Origin: an uncultured Bacteroides sp.
GTDB lineage: Bacteria; Bacteroidota; Bacteroidia; Bacteroidales; Bacteroidaceae
Assembly: GCA_947574505.1 (NCBI GenBank)
Contig: CANPJW010000010.1
Location: 1-64,000 of the forward strand
DNA length: 64,000 bases
Direction of reading: 5' to 3'
The notes below the pieces were generated by a model, which saw nothing but the letters and a program-made list of their open reading frames with translations, made no database searches and was not told the origin of the DNA. Numbering within the stretch: position 1 is the first letter of the stretch; the number at the start of each line of letters is the position of its first letter. Both the position numbers and the translations under genes were made by a program. Shown here one piece after another: positions 39,109-48,465 of this stretch.

Positions 39109-40910
39109 GCTTGCAGTTTTTTTAAGTTTTCAGCCAGATAATTGTTGTCTTCAGTGTCGCGTATGGCGATACGGATGTAATTCCTGCCATCGAATCCTGT
39201 CTTGGTACTACAATCTTTTAACAAGAGATTATGCTCCAGCAATAAAGAAACGAGTTTGGTGGAACTGAAGCGGGAAGTTACTTCGCACAGGAAATAATTG
39301 GCTTGTGAAGGTATGACACGTAGGAAGTCAACCTGTTGCAATACCTCGAAAAAGCGTTGGCGCTCGGCTATGAATTTTTTACAGGCATTTTGATAATCAT
39401 TATTATACTTGCTGTATATCTGTAAATAGAATTCGGCGAAGGAGTTTATATTCCATATAGCCATGTTTTTTCGTAAATAGGCTATTATCTCTTTGTCGGA
39501 AGATGCGGCTATCCCCAAGCGTAATCCCGGAACTCCATAAGATTTGGAAATACTTTTAATGACTGTGAGGTGTGGGTATGTTTCCAGAACTTCATTCTTA
39601 AGCAGCGTATTTTCGACACTTTTTTCGCTGAAGTCAACAAAAGATTCATCCAGTATTAAGTGGATATTTCGCTGCTGCGTCCATGCCAGCAAATCCATAA
39701 GTTCGTTAAGGGGGATGAAGTTACCTGATGGGTTATCCGGATTGATCAAGAGTAAATGGCGGATATCTTTGTCCGCATAAAAAAGCATCAGTTCTTTTGC
39801 CGTATAATGAAAATCGGCATTCTGTGGATAGAATGCAATGATTTCTTCTGATTGCCGGTTGGGATATTCTTCGAAAGTGGGATAAATTACTCCCATTTTG
39901 CCATCTGAATGTTCCATCAGCGCTTTGATGATTTCGGCGGCTCCGTTGCCAACAACCACATAATCTTGCCGGATACCGAAGTTTTTTGCCATGACAAGCG
40001 TGTTCACTCCCATGCCGGAAGGGTATTCACGGAGAAGCACATTAAAATTAGCCTGTAGTTCTTCACACATTTTTTGTGGTGGAAAATAGGGGTTTACTAA
40101 ATAGCAGAAATCTTTCAGCTTTGGGAAACGCCAGTATCCGCCATATCTTTTTTGGTAGCGTTGTAGCTGGTCCTGTTCGGCAAAAATGGTTTCAGCGATG
40201 TCAAGATCTTGTATATCATCAATCTCATACCAGCGTTCTCCTTCCAAAGGGAGTCCTTTCAGTTCACATCTCTCCAGCAGGGTGATTACCCGTAATACCT
40301 GTTCGTAATATTCGTTATTACCCAGGGCTTTGCTGTAGGCTTCAAGAAATGGCACATAACTGTTGCGGAGAAACTCCTTACTGAATTTATAGATATTGAC
40401 GGTTTTGTAGTAATCGTCAATATCTGCGTAGCGGAACGTTTTTTTTGAGATAAAATCAATGATGTCATTTTCAGTATTGAGCCGTACCATCGTGCCGTCC
40501 ATCCATGGCTCATATTTAGCTACAAGTGCCAGATTGGGATAGGGGTTATTTAAAATTTTGTGGAAAAGTGTATCCTCAAAAATCAAATCGGATTCAATTA
40601 ATAAAGTATCTTGCTTTTGCAATTCCTCTTTAGCAAGATAGAGAGAATAGATATTATTGGTCTTATTGTAGACAGGATTGTAAATATATTCTATCGGAGT
40701 ATTTCTACTTTGTTTCTCTATGTGGGTACGTAATTTCTCTCCTTGGTAGCCTATGACTAAAATGATGCGTTCCAGATTTAATGAATCTAACTGTGAGAGC
40801 AGACGGTCTATCAGATAGGTCCCGTTTACTTTAATCATACACTTGGTGTTATCTTTGGTAAGATCTCCCAAGCGCTTGCCCATGCCGGCGGCTAGAATGA
40901 TTGCTTGCAT
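39105..40910 (-). CDS. Fused nucleotidyltransferase and PLP-dependent HisC/CobD-like enzyme
   Basis: 601 residues in two domains. Residues 1 to about 230 are a LicC-like nucleotidyltransferase: LAAGMGKRLGDLTKDNTKCM, LLIESDLIF as the metal site, and VNIYKFSKEFL. Residues from about 245 are a class I/II PLP enzyme: VVVGNGAAEIIKALME, LLINPDNPSGNFIP, LDESFVDFSEKS, and Lys456 in KSISKSYGVPGLRLG; Arg residues near the end (IRIAIRD) fit carboxylate or phosphate binding. The domain resembles histidinol-phosphate aminotransferase and the phosphothreonine decarboxylase CobD. I infer that the PLP half makes a phosphorylated amino alcohol and the other half activates it as a CDP derivative for LicD. An aminotransferase role is equally possible. 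It is first in the operon. Confidence 0.85.
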   Translation of the reverse strand: MQAIILAAGMGKRLGDLTKDNTKCMIKVNGTYLIDRLLSQLDSLNLERIILVIGYQGEKLRTHIEKQSRNTPIEYIYNPVYNKTNNIYSLYLAKEELQKQDTLLIESDLIFEDTLFHKILNNPYPNLALVAKYEPWMDGTMVRLNTENDIIDFISKKTFRYADIDDYYKTVNIYKFSKEFLRNSYVPFLEAYSKALGNNEYYEQVLRVITLLERCELKGLPLEGERWYEIDDIQDLDIAETIFAEQDQLQRYQKRYGGYWRFPKLKDFCYLVNPYFPPQKMCEELQANFNVLLREYPSGMGVNTLVMAKNFGIRQDYVVVGNGAAEIIKALMEHSDGKMGVIYPTFEEYPNRQSEEIIAFYPQNADFHYTAKELMLFYADKDIRHLLLINPDNPSGNFIPLNELMDLLAWTQQRNIHLILDESFVDFSEKSVENTLLKNEVLETYPHLTVIKSISKSYGVPGLRLGIAASSDKEIIAYLRKNMAIWNINSFAEFYLQIYSKYNNDYQNACKKFIAERQRFFEVLQQVDFLRVIPSQANYFLCEVTSRFSSTKLVSLLLEHNLLLKDCSTKTGFDGRNYIRIAIRDTEDNNYLAENLKKLQA

Positions 40911-40932
40911 AATAAATTAGGTATATATATTG

Positions 40933-40940
40933 CAAAAGTA
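40933..40940 (-). promoter_or_regulatory. -7 element of the glycan operon promoter
   Basis: The minus strand reads TACTTTTG, matching TAnnTTTG, 23 bp before the first gene of the seven-gene operon. Confidence 0.6.
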
Positions 40941-40972
40941 GTAATTAATTAGCATTTATAAGCGATGTTATT

Positions 40973-40980
40973 TATATTTG
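40973..40980 (+). promoter_or_regulatory. -7 element of the fucosyltransferase-like gene
   Basis: TATATTTG matches TAnnTTTG, 19 bp before the start ATG, so the leader is very short. Confidence 0.6.
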
Positions 40981-40999
40981 CCTCAAATTTTAAACAGGA

Positions 41000-41830
41000 A
41001 TGGGTAAAATAACATTTGTACCGGTAGGAGGATTGGCCAACCGTATGCGTGCAGTGGCTTCGGCGGTAATGCTGGCAGGAAAGACGAAAAGTGAATTAAG
41101 CATCATTTGGTTTCAGGATTGGGCACTGAATGCACCGTTTTATCAGTTGTTTAAGCCTGTAGACAGGGAAGTGGCTTGTTTACGGGATGCTTCGCGGTTG
41201 GATTATGCATTATTAGACAGACCTCGTTCCAAGAATTTTCATTTCCCGCTTTTGTTTCAGAAACTGCTTTTCAAGTCTTGTCTGTACGAGCGTTCCATTA
41301 CTCCTTTATGTAACCGGCATTTTGATTTTGAACGGTGGGTTAAAGAAGGTGGCTGTGTTTATATGGCATCATACACCGCTTTCCAACCTTATGATTATGC
41401 ATGGATCAGTCGGTTGTTTGTTCCGGTAGACGAGATTATGGGAGAGGTAGAAAACCGTTGTCGGAATTTTTCGGATGCTATGATTGGTGTGCATATCCGT
41501 CGTACAGATAATCTGGCTTCTATCAGGCAAAGCCCTATCGAGTTGTTCTATCAGAAATTAGATGAGAAGATAAAAGAGAACGGCAAGGTGGCTATCTATT
41601 TGGCTACAGATTCGGAAGAGGTGAAGCGGGAGATGAAAGAGCGTTATGGCGACCGGATATTCTGTTCCGGAAAAAAGGCAGACCGTGGATCTTTGGAGGG
41701 AATAAGGGAGGGTATCACGGATATGTACACATTGGCTCGTACACAAAAAATATATGGTTCTTTTCAGAGTTCATTTTCGGATATGGCAGCTCAGATAGGA
41801 GGGGTTCCATTGGAGATTTTGAAATTATGA
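41000..41830 (+). CDS. Fucosyltransferase-like glycosyltransferase
   Basis: 276 residues. The N-terminal GGLANRMRAVASA loop and the GVHIRRTDN motif (His165, Arg167, Arg168, Asp170; HxRRxD) are those of the alpha-1,2/alpha-1,6-fucosyltransferase superfamily; SFQSSFSDMAAQIGG matches the third motif. Such enzymes transfer fucose, or sometimes another sugar, from a GDP donor. Bacteroides can make GDP-fucose from host fucose (Fkp), but that gene is not in this window. It is the only plus-strand gene in the glycan locus, diverging from the large operon and ending 22 bp from the acyltransferase gene. Confidence 0.75.
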   Translation: MGKITFVPVGGLANRMRAVASAVMLAGKTKSELSIIWFQDWALNAPFYQLFKPVDREVACLRDASRLDYALLDRPRSKNFHFPLLFQKLLFKSCLYERSITPLCNRHFDFERWVKEGGCVYMASYTAFQPYDYAWISRLFVPVDEIMGEVENRCRNFSDAMIGVHIRRTDNLASIRQSPIELFYQKLDEKIKENGKVAIYLATDSEEVKREMKERYGDRIFCSGKKADRGSLEGIREGITDMYTLARTQKIYGSFQSSFSDMAAQIGGVPLEILKL

Positions 41831-41852
41831 GTTGCGGAAATAAATCATTGTT

Positions 41853-42878
41853 TTAATGATTATCTGCAAACATTTTTATTTTTGCTCCTCTTTTTTCTAT
41901 GGCATTTGCCAATTTGTTTTCTATTTTTCCTAATAGCAGCCGTCTGCTCCATTCTATAACAAGCGTTGTCAGACAGATAGAAACAAGTGTTCCCATAAAA
42001 TACAGAACAAGTAGGTTGCTGTCTGCATATGGGACATACCAGGGTTGTAAACAGTGGATAAGAAGTCCTTGAAGCATATATAAGGCAAAAACGTATCCTG
42101 CTAGGTAATTGATGATGCGGGATGAAAAATGCCACCGGGTAAACTGGTAGAAAATCATGATGGAGGCGATGATAACCAGTAGATTATTATCTCGGGCGAA
42201 TCTCAGTATGATATTTCCACTCATTGCTGTAAGCAGGGAATTCAGTATAAAAATACCGGCAAGGCTGCCTGACAAGATTTCCCGGCTATGTCGTTTTATG
42301 TTTTCCGGAAGACCATAGGTCTTCAGATATTGTCCTATGAGATAAGCTAGTGTGACATTGATAATTCCCTTGCCCGTGTCATTCTGAATTTCAAAAAACA
42401 GGATTGTCGGGGCAAATACAAAAAAGAATCCCCATAGTAACAGTAGTTGTTTATAACTTTTTTGTGAGAGGTTATGAACCAGTCGGTTTAAATAGGGCGA
42501 GAAACAATAAAGTACTACATAGCAGGTCATAAACCAGTATTTTTTGCTAAGTATCGGTAGCAATGAGGAGGCCAGTCCTGTCCAGGTATGCGGAGTGTGA
42601 AGCCATATTGTTTCGATCAGATAAGAAACGATGGAATAAAACCATACGACAACCAACATTTTGAAAAATTTATGTGTATTGAAACGGATTCCAAAATAAC
42701 CTGAGATCAGAATGAACAAGGTTACTCCGGTGTTTCCCAGTGTATTGATAAATAGTATGAATTCTTTGTTCAGCCAGTTACTGGTGTGGAAGGTATTTCC
42801 TAGAATATGCATGGATACAATCAGTATGATACTGATAATTCGTAAACATTCTAATCCGGAGTGACGTGTAGCAGCCAT
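41853..42878 (-). CDS. Acyltransferase family 3 membrane protein
   Basis: 341 residues with about ten hydrophobic segments. It starts with GLECLRIISIILIVSMHILG, where the histidine in MHI is the family's conserved early residue, and continues with LVTLFILISGYF. These proteins O-acetylate or O-succinylate sugars of surface polysaccharides. Its start overlaps the flippase stop by one base (TAATG), so translation is coupled. The tail is basic and cytosolic (RGAKIKMFADNH). Confidence 0.88.
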   Translation of the reverse strand: MAATRHSGLECLRIISIILIVSMHILGNTFHTSNWLNKEFILFINTLGNTGVTLFILISGYFGIRFNTHKFFKMLVVVWFYSIVSYLIETIWLHTPHTWTGLASSLLPILSKKYWFMTCYVVLYCFSPYLNRLVHNLSQKSYKQLLLLWGFFFVFAPTILFFEIQNDTGKGIINVTLAYLIGQYLKTYGLPENIKRHSREILSGSLAGIFILNSLLTAMSGNIILRFARDNNLLVIIASIMIFYQFTRWHFSSRIINYLAGYVFALYMLQGLLIHCLQPWYVPYADSNLLVLYFMGTLVSICLTTLVIEWSRRLLLGKIENKLANAIEKRGAKIKMFADNH

Positions 42879-44314
42879 TATTTCTTGATTATATAGTGTA
42901 AACTCTCTTTAAAAGTGACGGAGCCGCTCAACCACAGGATGGCTGTGTAGAGTGTGCCGGCTATGATCATTTTGCTTGCCATTAATAAATACAGATTGGC
43001 AAAGCCGATAGTGATATAATAGGTAGCCGCCATTACCGCGGTAGCTATGAAGGCAAACGGAAGGATGTCTTTCAGCGCTGCAAACAAGCTGAGCCGTATT
43101 TGTTTCCATACAAAATAGTGCCATACAAACAGCCAGCAGATATTGATGGATACATACACTATAATCATGGTATGTACGCCGTATGGATAGAGCAGAAGCA
43201 TGGTTGTTAACTGGATGATGCCTAAGCTGATGGTATTCCACATATAGATATCCGATTTTCCTTTGCTGATGACTAGGTTGGAATACAAATTGGTTATGGG
43301 AATGAATGCGCCACCGATGCAGAGCAATTGCAGGATGAAGGCACTGGGTAGCCATTTGTCTGTAATAGTCAGTATAATCAGTTCGGGTGCGATTAATGAT
43401 AATCCTAACATAGCCGGAAAAGAAATAAAGGCAGTGAAGCGGAGCATCTTTCGGAAAGCGCGTTGTTGGCGTTCCCTTTCATCCGACAAACTGGAAAGTA
43501 CAGGTTGGGCCACACTGTTGACTGTTCCTGAAATTAATGAATGTCCCATATAATTCCATTTATTAGCTTGAGTAAAATAGCCTACTTCTTGTCCCGAATA
43601 GAATTTACCAAGGATAACGGTAAAGATATTATTATTGATGTGGTTGAATATATTGGTTACTAATAATTTGCTGCTGAAAGAAAGCATCCCTCTCAAAGGC
43701 TTGAAGTCGAAAGTAAGTGTAGGTCGCCAGGGTGAGAAGCACCAATAACAGATATTAATGGTTCCTACATAGACAATGCTTTGTGTGGCTATCCCCCAAT
43801 AGGCAAATCCCAAGCAGGCCATAGTTATACCGATAGTTCCTGAGGCGGTTAATCCGATAGTGACCGCCATTGCCTTTTGCTTGACCATTAAGTTGCGGAA
43901 CAGGTAAGCACTGTGGGCAATGCCCAAACTGGCTACAAAGAAACCGAGGAAAGTGTATCGTGCCAAAGCTGTCAGTTCGGGAGTGTGATAGAATTCGGCA
44001 ATGAGTGGGGCGCAAAGGAACAGAATGAGGTAGAGACAGGCACTTAGCCCGGTACTGAACCAGAATACGGCATTATAGTCTTTGTGGGAGATATCCCGTT
44101 TGTTGGCTAGGGCGGCCGTGAACCCGCTTTCCTGCAAAGAGCCTGCAATAAGGGAGAAGATGGACAGCATTCCCACCATGCCATAATCTTCCGCATTCAG
44201 AATGCGTGACAGGAATATCCCGAAAAAAAGATTCAGCAGCTGCTGTACTCCATTGCTTAATCCGCCCCAGAAGAGGCCTTTTGCTGTCTTTTCTTTCAAG
44301 GATTGTTCTGCCAT
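42878..44314 (-). CDS. Polysaccharide flippase (Wzx/MATE-like)
   Basis: 478 residues with 12-14 predicted membrane helices. The start TAKGLFWGGLSNGVQQLLNL and then LNAEDYGMVGMLSIFS are typical of the oligosaccharide-flippase group. It would move a lipid-linked repeat unit across the inner membrane. A matching Wzy polymerase, an initiating phosphoglycosyltransferase and a chain-length regulator are not in the window, so the locus depends on genes elsewhere or builds a non-polymeric glycan. It heads a two-gene operon with the acyltransferase. Confidence 0.9.
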   Translation of the reverse strand: MAEQSLKEKTAKGLFWGGLSNGVQQLLNLFFGIFLSRILNAEDYGMVGMLSIFSLIAGSLQESGFTAALANKRDISHKDYNAVFWFSTGLSACLYLILFLCAPLIAEFYHTPELTALARYTFLGFFVASLGIAHSAYLFRNLMVKQKAMAVTIGLTASGTIGITMACLGFAYWGIATQSIVYVGTINICYWCFSPWRPTLTFDFKPLRGMLSFSSKLLVTNIFNHINNNIFTVILGKFYSGQEVGYFTQANKWNYMGHSLISGTVNSVAQPVLSSLSDERERQQRAFRKMLRFTAFISFPAMLGLSLIAPELIILTITDKWLPSAFILQLLCIGGAFIPITNLYSNLVISKGKSDIYMWNTISLGIIQLTTMLLLYPYGVHTMIIVYVSINICWLFVWHYFVWKQIRLSLFAALKDILPFAFIATAVMAATYYITIGFANLYLLMASKMIIAGTLYTAILWLSGSVTFKESLHYIIKK

Positions 44315-44340
44315 TTTTATAGATAGATTATAAAACAGTC

Positions 44341-44375
44341 AGGCTGAAAGCGGACGTTTCAGTTGCTTTCAGCCT
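44341..44375 (-). terminator. Hairpin downstream of metG
   Basis: AGGCTGAAAGC (44341-44351) pairs with GCTTTCAGCCT (44365-44375). It lies 21 bp after the metG stop; the T-tract on the minus side is short. Confidence 0.65.
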
Positions 44376-44395
44376 TTTCTGTATTTGGGTGTATA

Positions 44396-46438
44396 TTATT
44401 TCACTTCACTGCCCGGCTTTACCTCTCTTAATAAAGAGGTCACCGCTAAGGTGCCGTCAAAGTTTTCAGCACTCAGGATCATGCCTTCGCTCACCAATCC
44501 ATTCTTGAATTGGCGCGGAGCAAGGTTGGCAATGAATAAAACTTGTTTGCCCACCAGTTCTTCCGGTTTATAATGTTGTGCGATACCGCTGACGATGGTA
44601 CGGTTCTCCAGTCCGTCAGCAATCTTGAATTTCAGCAGCTTTTTCATTTTAGGCACTACCTCACACTCTAATACGGTACCTACACGGATATCTAACTTTT
44701 CAAATTCTTCAAAAGCAATTACCGGTTTTATCGGGTTAGCTTTATAGTTGGCAGCCTCGTTTGCTTTTTTGGTAGCCAACAGTTTGTCTACTTGTGCTTG
44801 AATGGTTTCATCTTCGATCTTTTCGAACAACAGTTCTGCCTTATTCAATTGATGTCCTTCTGCCAGCAGATCGGTACGTCCCAGTTGGTCCCATTCAAAT
44901 GTTTCCATATTCAGCATTTTGCGGAGCTTTTCGCTGCTGAAAGGCAGGAAAGGTTCGAATGCAATAGCCAGATTGGCAACTAGTTGCAATGCTATGTTAA
45001 GAATGGTGGCTACACGGTCCATATCAGTTTTTGCCAGTTTCCAAGGCTCTGTATCGGCTAAGTATTTATTACCGATACGTGCCAGGTTCATTGCCTCTTT
45101 TTGTGCATCGCGGAATTTGAATACATCCAGTAGCTTTTCTACTTCTGCCTTTACGTCTGCAAATTCTTTTAATGTTTCTTTGTCGTAGTCGGTCAATTCA
45201 CCGCAAACGGGAACTTTCCCGTCGAAATATTTATGAGTCAGCACTAAAGCACGGTTTACAAAGTTACCGTAAACAGCCACCAACTCATTGTTGTTACGTG
45301 CTTGAAAATCTTTCCAGGTAAAATCGTTGTCTTTTGTTTCGGGGGCATTGGCTGTCAATACATAGCGCAATACATCCTGTTTGCCGGGGAAGTCCTGCAA
45401 ATATTCATGCAACCATACTGCCCAGTTGCGTGAAGTGGAAATCTTATCACCTTCCAGATTCAGGAATTCATTGCTAGGTACGTTATCCGGTAAGATATAG
45501 CTTCCTTCCGCTTTCAGCATAGCAGGGAAAACAATGCAGTGGAATACAATATTGTCTTTTCCGATGAAGTGAATCAAACGGGTTTCTGGATCTTTCCACC
45601 AAGTTTCCCAACTGTCGGGAAGTAATTCTTTTGTATTTGAAATATAGCCGATGGGGGCATCGAACCATACATAAAGTACTTTTCCCTCAGCGCCTTCTAC
45701 AGGAACAGGGATTCCCCAATCCAAGTCACGGCTTACCGCACGGGGTTGCAAGCCCATATCCAACCAGCTTTTACATTGTCCGTATACATTGGGGCGCCAT
45801 TCTTTATGATTTTCAAGAATCCATTCACGCAGCCATCCTTCGTGTTTGTCCAATGGCAGATACCAATGTTTGGTTTCACGCATCACTGGTTTACTGCCAC
45901 TGATAGCACTTTTCGGATTGATCAGGTCGGTCGGAGAAAGTGATGTTCCGCACTTCTCGCATTGGTCACCGTAGGCTCCTTCTGCATGGCAGTGAGGACA
46001 TTCACCGGTAATATAACGGTCGGCCAGGAACTGATGGGCTTCTTCGTCGTAATATTGCATGGAGGTCTTTTCAATGAACTCACCTTTATCATACAGGGTT
46101 TTGAAGAATTCGGAAGCCAGTTCGTGGTGTGTCTTTGATGTAGTACGAGAGTATATATCGAATGAAATTCCAAATTCTTTGAATGATTCTTTTATCAAGG
46201 TATGATAGCGGTCCACCACATCTTGTGGAGTAATACCTTCTTTCTTTGCACGAATGGTGATAGGTACTCCGTGTTCGTCAGAGCCTCCGATGAAAAGAAC
46301 ATCTTCTTTTTTCAGGCGGAGATAGCGCACGTAGATATCAGCAGGAACATATACACCTGCCAGATGACCAATATGTACCGGACCGTTTGCGTAGGGCAAA
46401 GCGGATGTGACGGTGGTTCTTTTGAATTTATTTTCCAT
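44396..46438 (-). CDS. metG: Methionine-tRNA ligase with C-terminal tRNA-binding domain
   Basis: 680 residues. The HIGH motif is HIGH at 22-25 and the KMSKS equivalent is KISTS at 332-336. A zinc knuckle is visible ([18 protein letters not shown]). After the anticodon domain, the last 110 residues are an EMAP/Trbp111-type tRNA-binding domain ([20 protein letters not shown]), the dimeric MetRS form. It charges initiator and elongator tRNA-Met. A TAACTTTG element is 38 bp upstream. The gene is not part of the glycan locus that follows it. Confidence 0.97.
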   Translation of the reverse strand: MENKFKRTTVTSALPYANGPVHIGHLAGVYVPADIYVRYLRLKKEDVLFIGGSDEHGVPITIRAKKEGITPQDVVDRYHTLIKESFKEFGISFDIYSRTTSKTHHELASEFFKTLYDKGEFIEKTSMQYYDEEAHQFLADRYITGECPHCHAEGAYGDQCEKCGTSLSPTDLINPKSAISGSKPVMRETKHWYLPLDKHEGWLREWILENHKEWRPNVYGQCKSWLDMGLQPRAVSRDLDWGIPVPVEGAEGKVLYVWFDAPIGYISNTKELLPDSWETWWKDPETRLIHFIGKDNIVFHCIVFPAMLKAEGSYILPDNVPSNEFLNLEGDKISTSRNWAVWLHEYLQDFPGKQDVLRYVLTANAPETKDNDFTWKDFQARNNNELVAVYGNFVNRALVLTHKYFDGKVPVCGELTDYDKETLKEFADVKAEVEKLLDVFKFRDAQKEAMNLARIGNKYLADTEPWKLAKTDMDRVATILNIALQLVANLAIAFEPFLPFSSEKLRKMLNMETFEWDQLGRTDLLAEGHQLNKAELLFEKIEDETIQAQVDKLLATKKANEAANYKANPIKPVIAFEEFEKLDIRVGTVLECEVVPKMKKLLKFKIADGLENRTIVSGIAQHYKPEELVGKQVLFIANLAPRQFKNGLVSEGMILSAENFDGTLAVTSLLREVKPGSEVK

Positions 46439-46476
46439 TGTATGATGTCTTTTTTGTTATTTCTACCAGTAACGTG

Positions 46477-46484
46477 CAAAGTTA
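46477..46484 (-). promoter_or_regulatory. -7 element of the metG promoter
   Basis: The minus strand reads TAACTTTG, matching TAnnTTTG, 38 bp before the metG start. In 46485-46724 I see no further gene or recognised site. Confidence 0.6.
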
Positions 46485-46724
46485 GTGATTTTTAGTAAGT
46501 ATATGGAATAATCAGAAATATTTCTCCCTTAAAATCTCTGACAGGCCGTACTTATTATAAAATATGGTTATTCGGGGGCTTTGTCGGAAGAAGTGAAAAT
46601 ACAGAAAAATGTTATATCGTGATGCAGTGATTTGCACTTATTTGCATTTAATCTTAAGGAGAGAAAAATGATGAACTAAATTTTACTTATCCTGTTTTTT
46701 ATAAAACCTTAAGTCGAACGAGAC

Positions 46725-46892
46725 ATGAATACGTGGTATAAATTCATTTTAAATGCACTTTTCTCTAAAAAGAGAGAGGATAAAGATTGGGAAACGACCG
46801 ATAAGGAAGAGGATGTTCTTTCAAATTACATTGAACTGGACTCATTGATGCAGGTCATTTATCATGCAAAGGAAACTGAGTCGGGCAGCTAA
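46725..46892 (+). CDS. Small hypothetical protein (55 aa)
   Basis: An ATG frame of 55 residues ending at 46890-46892, one base from the convergent comM stop. It starts MNTWYKFILNALFSKKRED and continues highly charged (DKEEDVLSNYIELDSLM), a composition that looks like a real small protein: a short hydrophobic N-terminus and an acidic helix. No family is recognised and no -7 element is obvious. Confidence 0.45.
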   Translation: MNTWYKFILNALFSKKREDKDWETTDKEEDVLSNYIELDSLMQVIYHAKETESGS

Positions 46893-46893
46893 A

Positions 46894-48465
46894 CTAACCG
46901 GCCCAGTCTTCTCTATCAAGATTTCTATAGCTTATCGCTTCTGCCAGGTGGATGGAAGTAATGTGTTCGCTGTTGTCCAGATCGGCAATGGTACGCGCTA
47001 CTTTTAGAATACGACCGTATGCGCGCGCCGACAGGTTGAGGCGTGTCATGGCAGTTCGTAATAATTTTAGCCCTGCTTCATTGGGTTGAGCGTACAGATG
47101 GAGTAACCCGGCTTCCATTTGTGCGTTGCAGTAAATACCCGGATGGTTGGCAAAACGTTGAGCTTGTATTTCCCGGGCCTTGATAACCCGTTCGCGTATG
47201 CTTGCACTACTTTCCGCATGATGGCGTTCTGCCATTTTTTCGAATGGAACCGGAACTATTTCTATTTGGATATCTATGCGGTCCAGTAAAGGACCGGAGA
47301 TACGGTTCAGGTACCGTTGCACTTGTCCGGGATTACAGACGCAAGCTCGTGTGGGATGATTATAATATCCGCATGGACAGGGATTCATACTGGCTACCAG
47401 CATGAAACTGGCCGGATAATCCAGACTGTATTTAGCTCGTGCGATGGATATATGCCTGTCCTCTAGGGGTTGGCGAAGTACTTCAAGTACACTTCTGTTA
47501 AATTCCGGCAACTCGTCTAGAAAGAGCAAACCGTTGTGAGCCAGACTGATTTCTCCCGGTTGGGGATTGGTGCCGCCACCTACCATTGCTACTTGCGAAA
47601 TTGTATGATGGGGACTACGGAAAGGCCGGATGGCAATCAGTGAACTGTCTTTTCCTAATTTTCCTGCTACTGAATGTATTTTAGTCGTTTCCAGACTTTC
47701 ACCCAATGAAAGGGGAGGGAGAATGCTTGGCATACACTTTGCCATCATGGACTTCCCACTTCCGGGTGAACCGATCATTATCAGGTTGTGTCCTCCGGAC
47801 GCGGCTACTTCCAATGCGCGTTTTACACTTTCTTGTCCTTTCACATCAGCAAAATCGTATGGAAAGCTACTTTGGTGTTCATAGAATTCCTCCCGTGTAT
47901 TGACGATGCTAGGCTCCAGATTGCGTTCATTATTGAAAAATTCGATGACCTCTTTGATATTTTCTACGCCATATACTTTCAGGTTGTTTACTACAGCAGC
48001 TTCCCGCGCATTTTGTTTGGGAAGTATGAAGCCTTCAAAACCTTGCTCGCGGGCACTGATAGCTATGGAGAGGGCTCCTTTGACTGGTTGAAGGCTTCCA
48101 TCCAGGCTAAGTTCTCCGATAATAAGATAACGTGAAAGTTTTTCTTCCGATACGATTTGGGTAGCGGCCAATATTCCGATTGCTAGCGGAAGGTCGTATG
48201 CAGACCCCTCCTTGCGTATGTCGGCAGGGGCCATATTCACTACAATTTGACAAGTGGGGAATTTATATCCGTTTACCTGTAAGGCGGAAATAATACGTTC
48301 ATGACTTTCTTTCACGGCCGAGTCCGGCAGACCGACAAGGAAGAATTTTATACCTCGTGAACTATTTACTTCAATAGTTACAATGGTAGCGTCGATACCT
48401 TGAACGGCTGCTCCATAGACTTTTACCAGCATTCTTTTATTTTTTATTTTGTCTCTTTCGAGCAC
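46894..48465 (-). CDS. comM: YifB/ComM-family magnesium-chelatase-like AAA ATPase
   Basis: 523 residues. An N-terminal Lon-protease-like domain (GLPDSAVKESHERIISALQ) precedes the AAA core with Walker A MIGSPGSGKSMMAKC and Walker B GLLFLDELPEF, then PCPCGYYNHPTRACVC, a zinc-like loop of the family. ComM is a hexameric helicase that extends branch migration during natural transformation in Vibrio and Haemophilus. Its role in Bacteroides is not established here. Its start overlaps the end of the thioredoxin-like gene upstream by 29 bp. Confidence 0.93.
   Translation of the reverse strand: MLERDKIKNKRMLVKVYGAAVQGIDATIVTIEVNSSRGIKFFLVGLPDSAVKESHERIISALQVNGYKFPTCQIVVNMAPADIRKEGSAYDLPLAIGILAATQIVSEEKLSRYLIIGELSLDGSLQPVKGALSIAISAREQGFEGFILPKQNAREAAVVNNLKVYGVENIKEVIEFFNNERNLEPSIVNTREEFYEHQSSFPYDFADVKGQESVKRALEVAASGGHNLIMIGSPGSGKSMMAKCMPSILPPLSLGESLETTKIHSVAGKLGKDSSLIAIRPFRSPHHTISQVAMVGGGTNPQPGEISLAHNGLLFLDELPEFNRSVLEVLRQPLEDRHISIARAKYSLDYPASFMLVASMNPCPCGYYNHPTRACVCNPGQVQRYLNRISGPLLDRIDIQIEIVPVPFEKMAERHHAESSASIRERVIKAREIQAQRFANHPGIYCNAQMEAGLLHLYAQPNEAGLKLLRTAMTRLNLSARAYGRILKVARTIADLDNSEHITSIHLAEAISYRNLDREDWAG

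Noticed and set aside
39105..40910. PntC, the fused 2-aminoethylphosphonate cytidylyltransferase/transaminase
   Set aside because: The domain order is similar, but there is no PEP mutase or phosphonopyruvate decarboxylase in the window, and the PLP half looks like HisC/CobD rather than a class V AEP transaminase.
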